Source: Aquibacillus albus (lineage in GTDB: Bacteria > Bacillota > Bacilli > Bacillales > Amphibacillaceae). From it: a stretch of 64,000 nucleotides of DNA. Positions 63,467 to 64,000 of the stretch are shown piece by piece. A program made the translations under genes and the position numbers. Every line of letters starts with the position of its first letter. The stretch's first letter is position 1. Below the pieces are notes generated by a model. The model saw only the letters and a program-made list of their open reading frames with translations. It made no database searches and had not been told where the DNA came from. The stretch spans positions 1 to 64,000 of the forward strand of contig NZ_JAFBDR010000004.1 of assembly GCF_016908325.1 (NCBI RefSeq). The letters are read 5' to 3'.

Positions 63467-64000
63467 TTACCAATAAGTCATCGTGTCAAGAACCCCTAAT
63501 AGGATTAATGCCCAACCTGCCACTCGTTGGATGACTTTCCCAAACTTTCTTCCTCGTTTCATAAACTTTCCGCCTAATTCGAAATACCAAATAAGGAATA
63601 TGGCAAAAAGAAAGGGGATTGATGTACCTAATCCAAATATGAATGGTAATACAGCCCCGTAGGATGTTGATAGAACGATTGGCATTAGTGTCATAAAAAA
63701 TAAAATAAACATCGTAGGACAAAATGCTAACGTAAAACTAACACCTAGCAAAAAGCTTCCAATTTTACTATCGGACAAATATCGCTCAGGAATTTTCCAT
63801 AGATTTAATGTCCAGCGCATACGAATAAAGCCGGCCATAAAAATTCCTATAACAACTAGTAGCGGTCCGATTGCTTTTCGCATAATAGGAATAACCTGTG
63901 TAAAACTAGCGTGGAACTCCTTACCAATCAACCAAACAATCAATCCCAACACGGAAAAAACAACAATTTTTCCTAGTACAAATAAAAAAATATTAATCCA
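63467..64000 (-). CDS. CcdA/DsbD-TauE-like membrane protein, partial (5' end beyond window)
   Basis: An open frame continues to the window edge, so the start is missing; at least 177 residues are seen. The helix content and GVSFTLAFCPTMFILFFMTL with a Cys-Pro pair, along with FIFGLGTSIPFLFAIFLIW, fit the UreH/TauE/CcdA-like family. It may be a second electron carrier or metal transporter that works with ccdA. Same strand and 39 bp from it. Confidence 0.8.
   Translation of the reverse strand, partial: WINIFLFVLGKIVVFSVLGLIVWLIGKEFHASFTQVIPIMRKAIGPLLVVIGIFMAGFIRMRWTLNLWKIPERYLSDSKIGSFLLGVSFTLAFCPTMFILFFMTLMPIVLSTSYGAVLPFIFGLGTSIPFLFAIFLIWYFELGGKFMKRGRKFGKVIQRVAGWALILLGVLDTMTYW

Overview
The window reads as a chromosomal segment of a low-GC, endospore-forming member of the Bacillaceae. 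Spore genes are present (cwlJ, gerQ, a gamma-type SASP, a YjcZ-type peptide). Gene order over the first 14 kb follows the yw region of Bacillus subtilis: speE, pbpG, ywhD, ywhB, ywgA, ywfO, lipL, pta, hemQ, gerQ, ywdK, ywdI. A sodium-coupled NSS symporter and a TRAP transporter hint at a salt-tolerant lineage of the Oceanobacillus/Virgibacillus kind, but this is inference and the genus cannot be fixed from the sequence alone. No rRNA, tRNA, prophage, CRISPR array or intact transposase was found.

Layout. 0-14 kb: polyamine, cell-wall, lipoate, acetate and heme genes, then the spore-germination pair cwlJ-gerQ. 14-26 kb: transporters and membrane proteins, a tiny cre-associated gene, the divergent NHEJ pair ku/ligD, an M29 aminopeptidase, an OsmC protein, phosphoglucomutase and an AI-2E family permease. 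26-38 kb: a TRAP transporter operon in the order Q-M-P whose binding protein seems to start at ATT, then brnQ, recQ, a second M29 aminopeptidase, an ABC-F ATPase and an HxlR regulator. 38-44 kb: an orphan adenine-N6 methyltransferase, acyl-CoA thioesterase, cardiolipin synthase, gamma-SASP, RarD and Hsp20. 44-48 kb: a SAM riboswitch controlling a MetY fused to a CoA-binding domain, then ypmR-ypmS. 48-54 kb: a complete lia envelope-stress operon (liaI-liaH-liaF-liaS-liaR) extended by an alpha/beta hydrolase and by a DUF1700/DUF4097 pair. 54-64 kb: a YjcZ peptide, a divergent MurE-like ligase, and a one-strand cluster that looks like a copper/thiol-redox module: CopC-CopD fusion, SAM methyltransferase, small membrane protein, histidine kinase, response regulator, membrane-anchored beta-propeller, CcdA and a second CcdA/TauE-like protein cut by the window end.

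Over this core lie three families of short intergenic repeats. The first is a 13-bp palindrome GGGGTC(A/T)GACCCC at six loci, which has entered a terminator-like loop, the end of ligD and the lia operon. The second is a family of about 120-175 bp GC-rich inverted-repeat elements with four copies. The third is a GCGGA-n-CGTTAT hairpin family. These repeats, the ATT start, the MetY fusion, the MurE-like ligase and the copper/redox cluster are the parts most worth a second look. Starts were adjusted wherever a Shine-Dalgarno sequence or family length argued for an internal codon.
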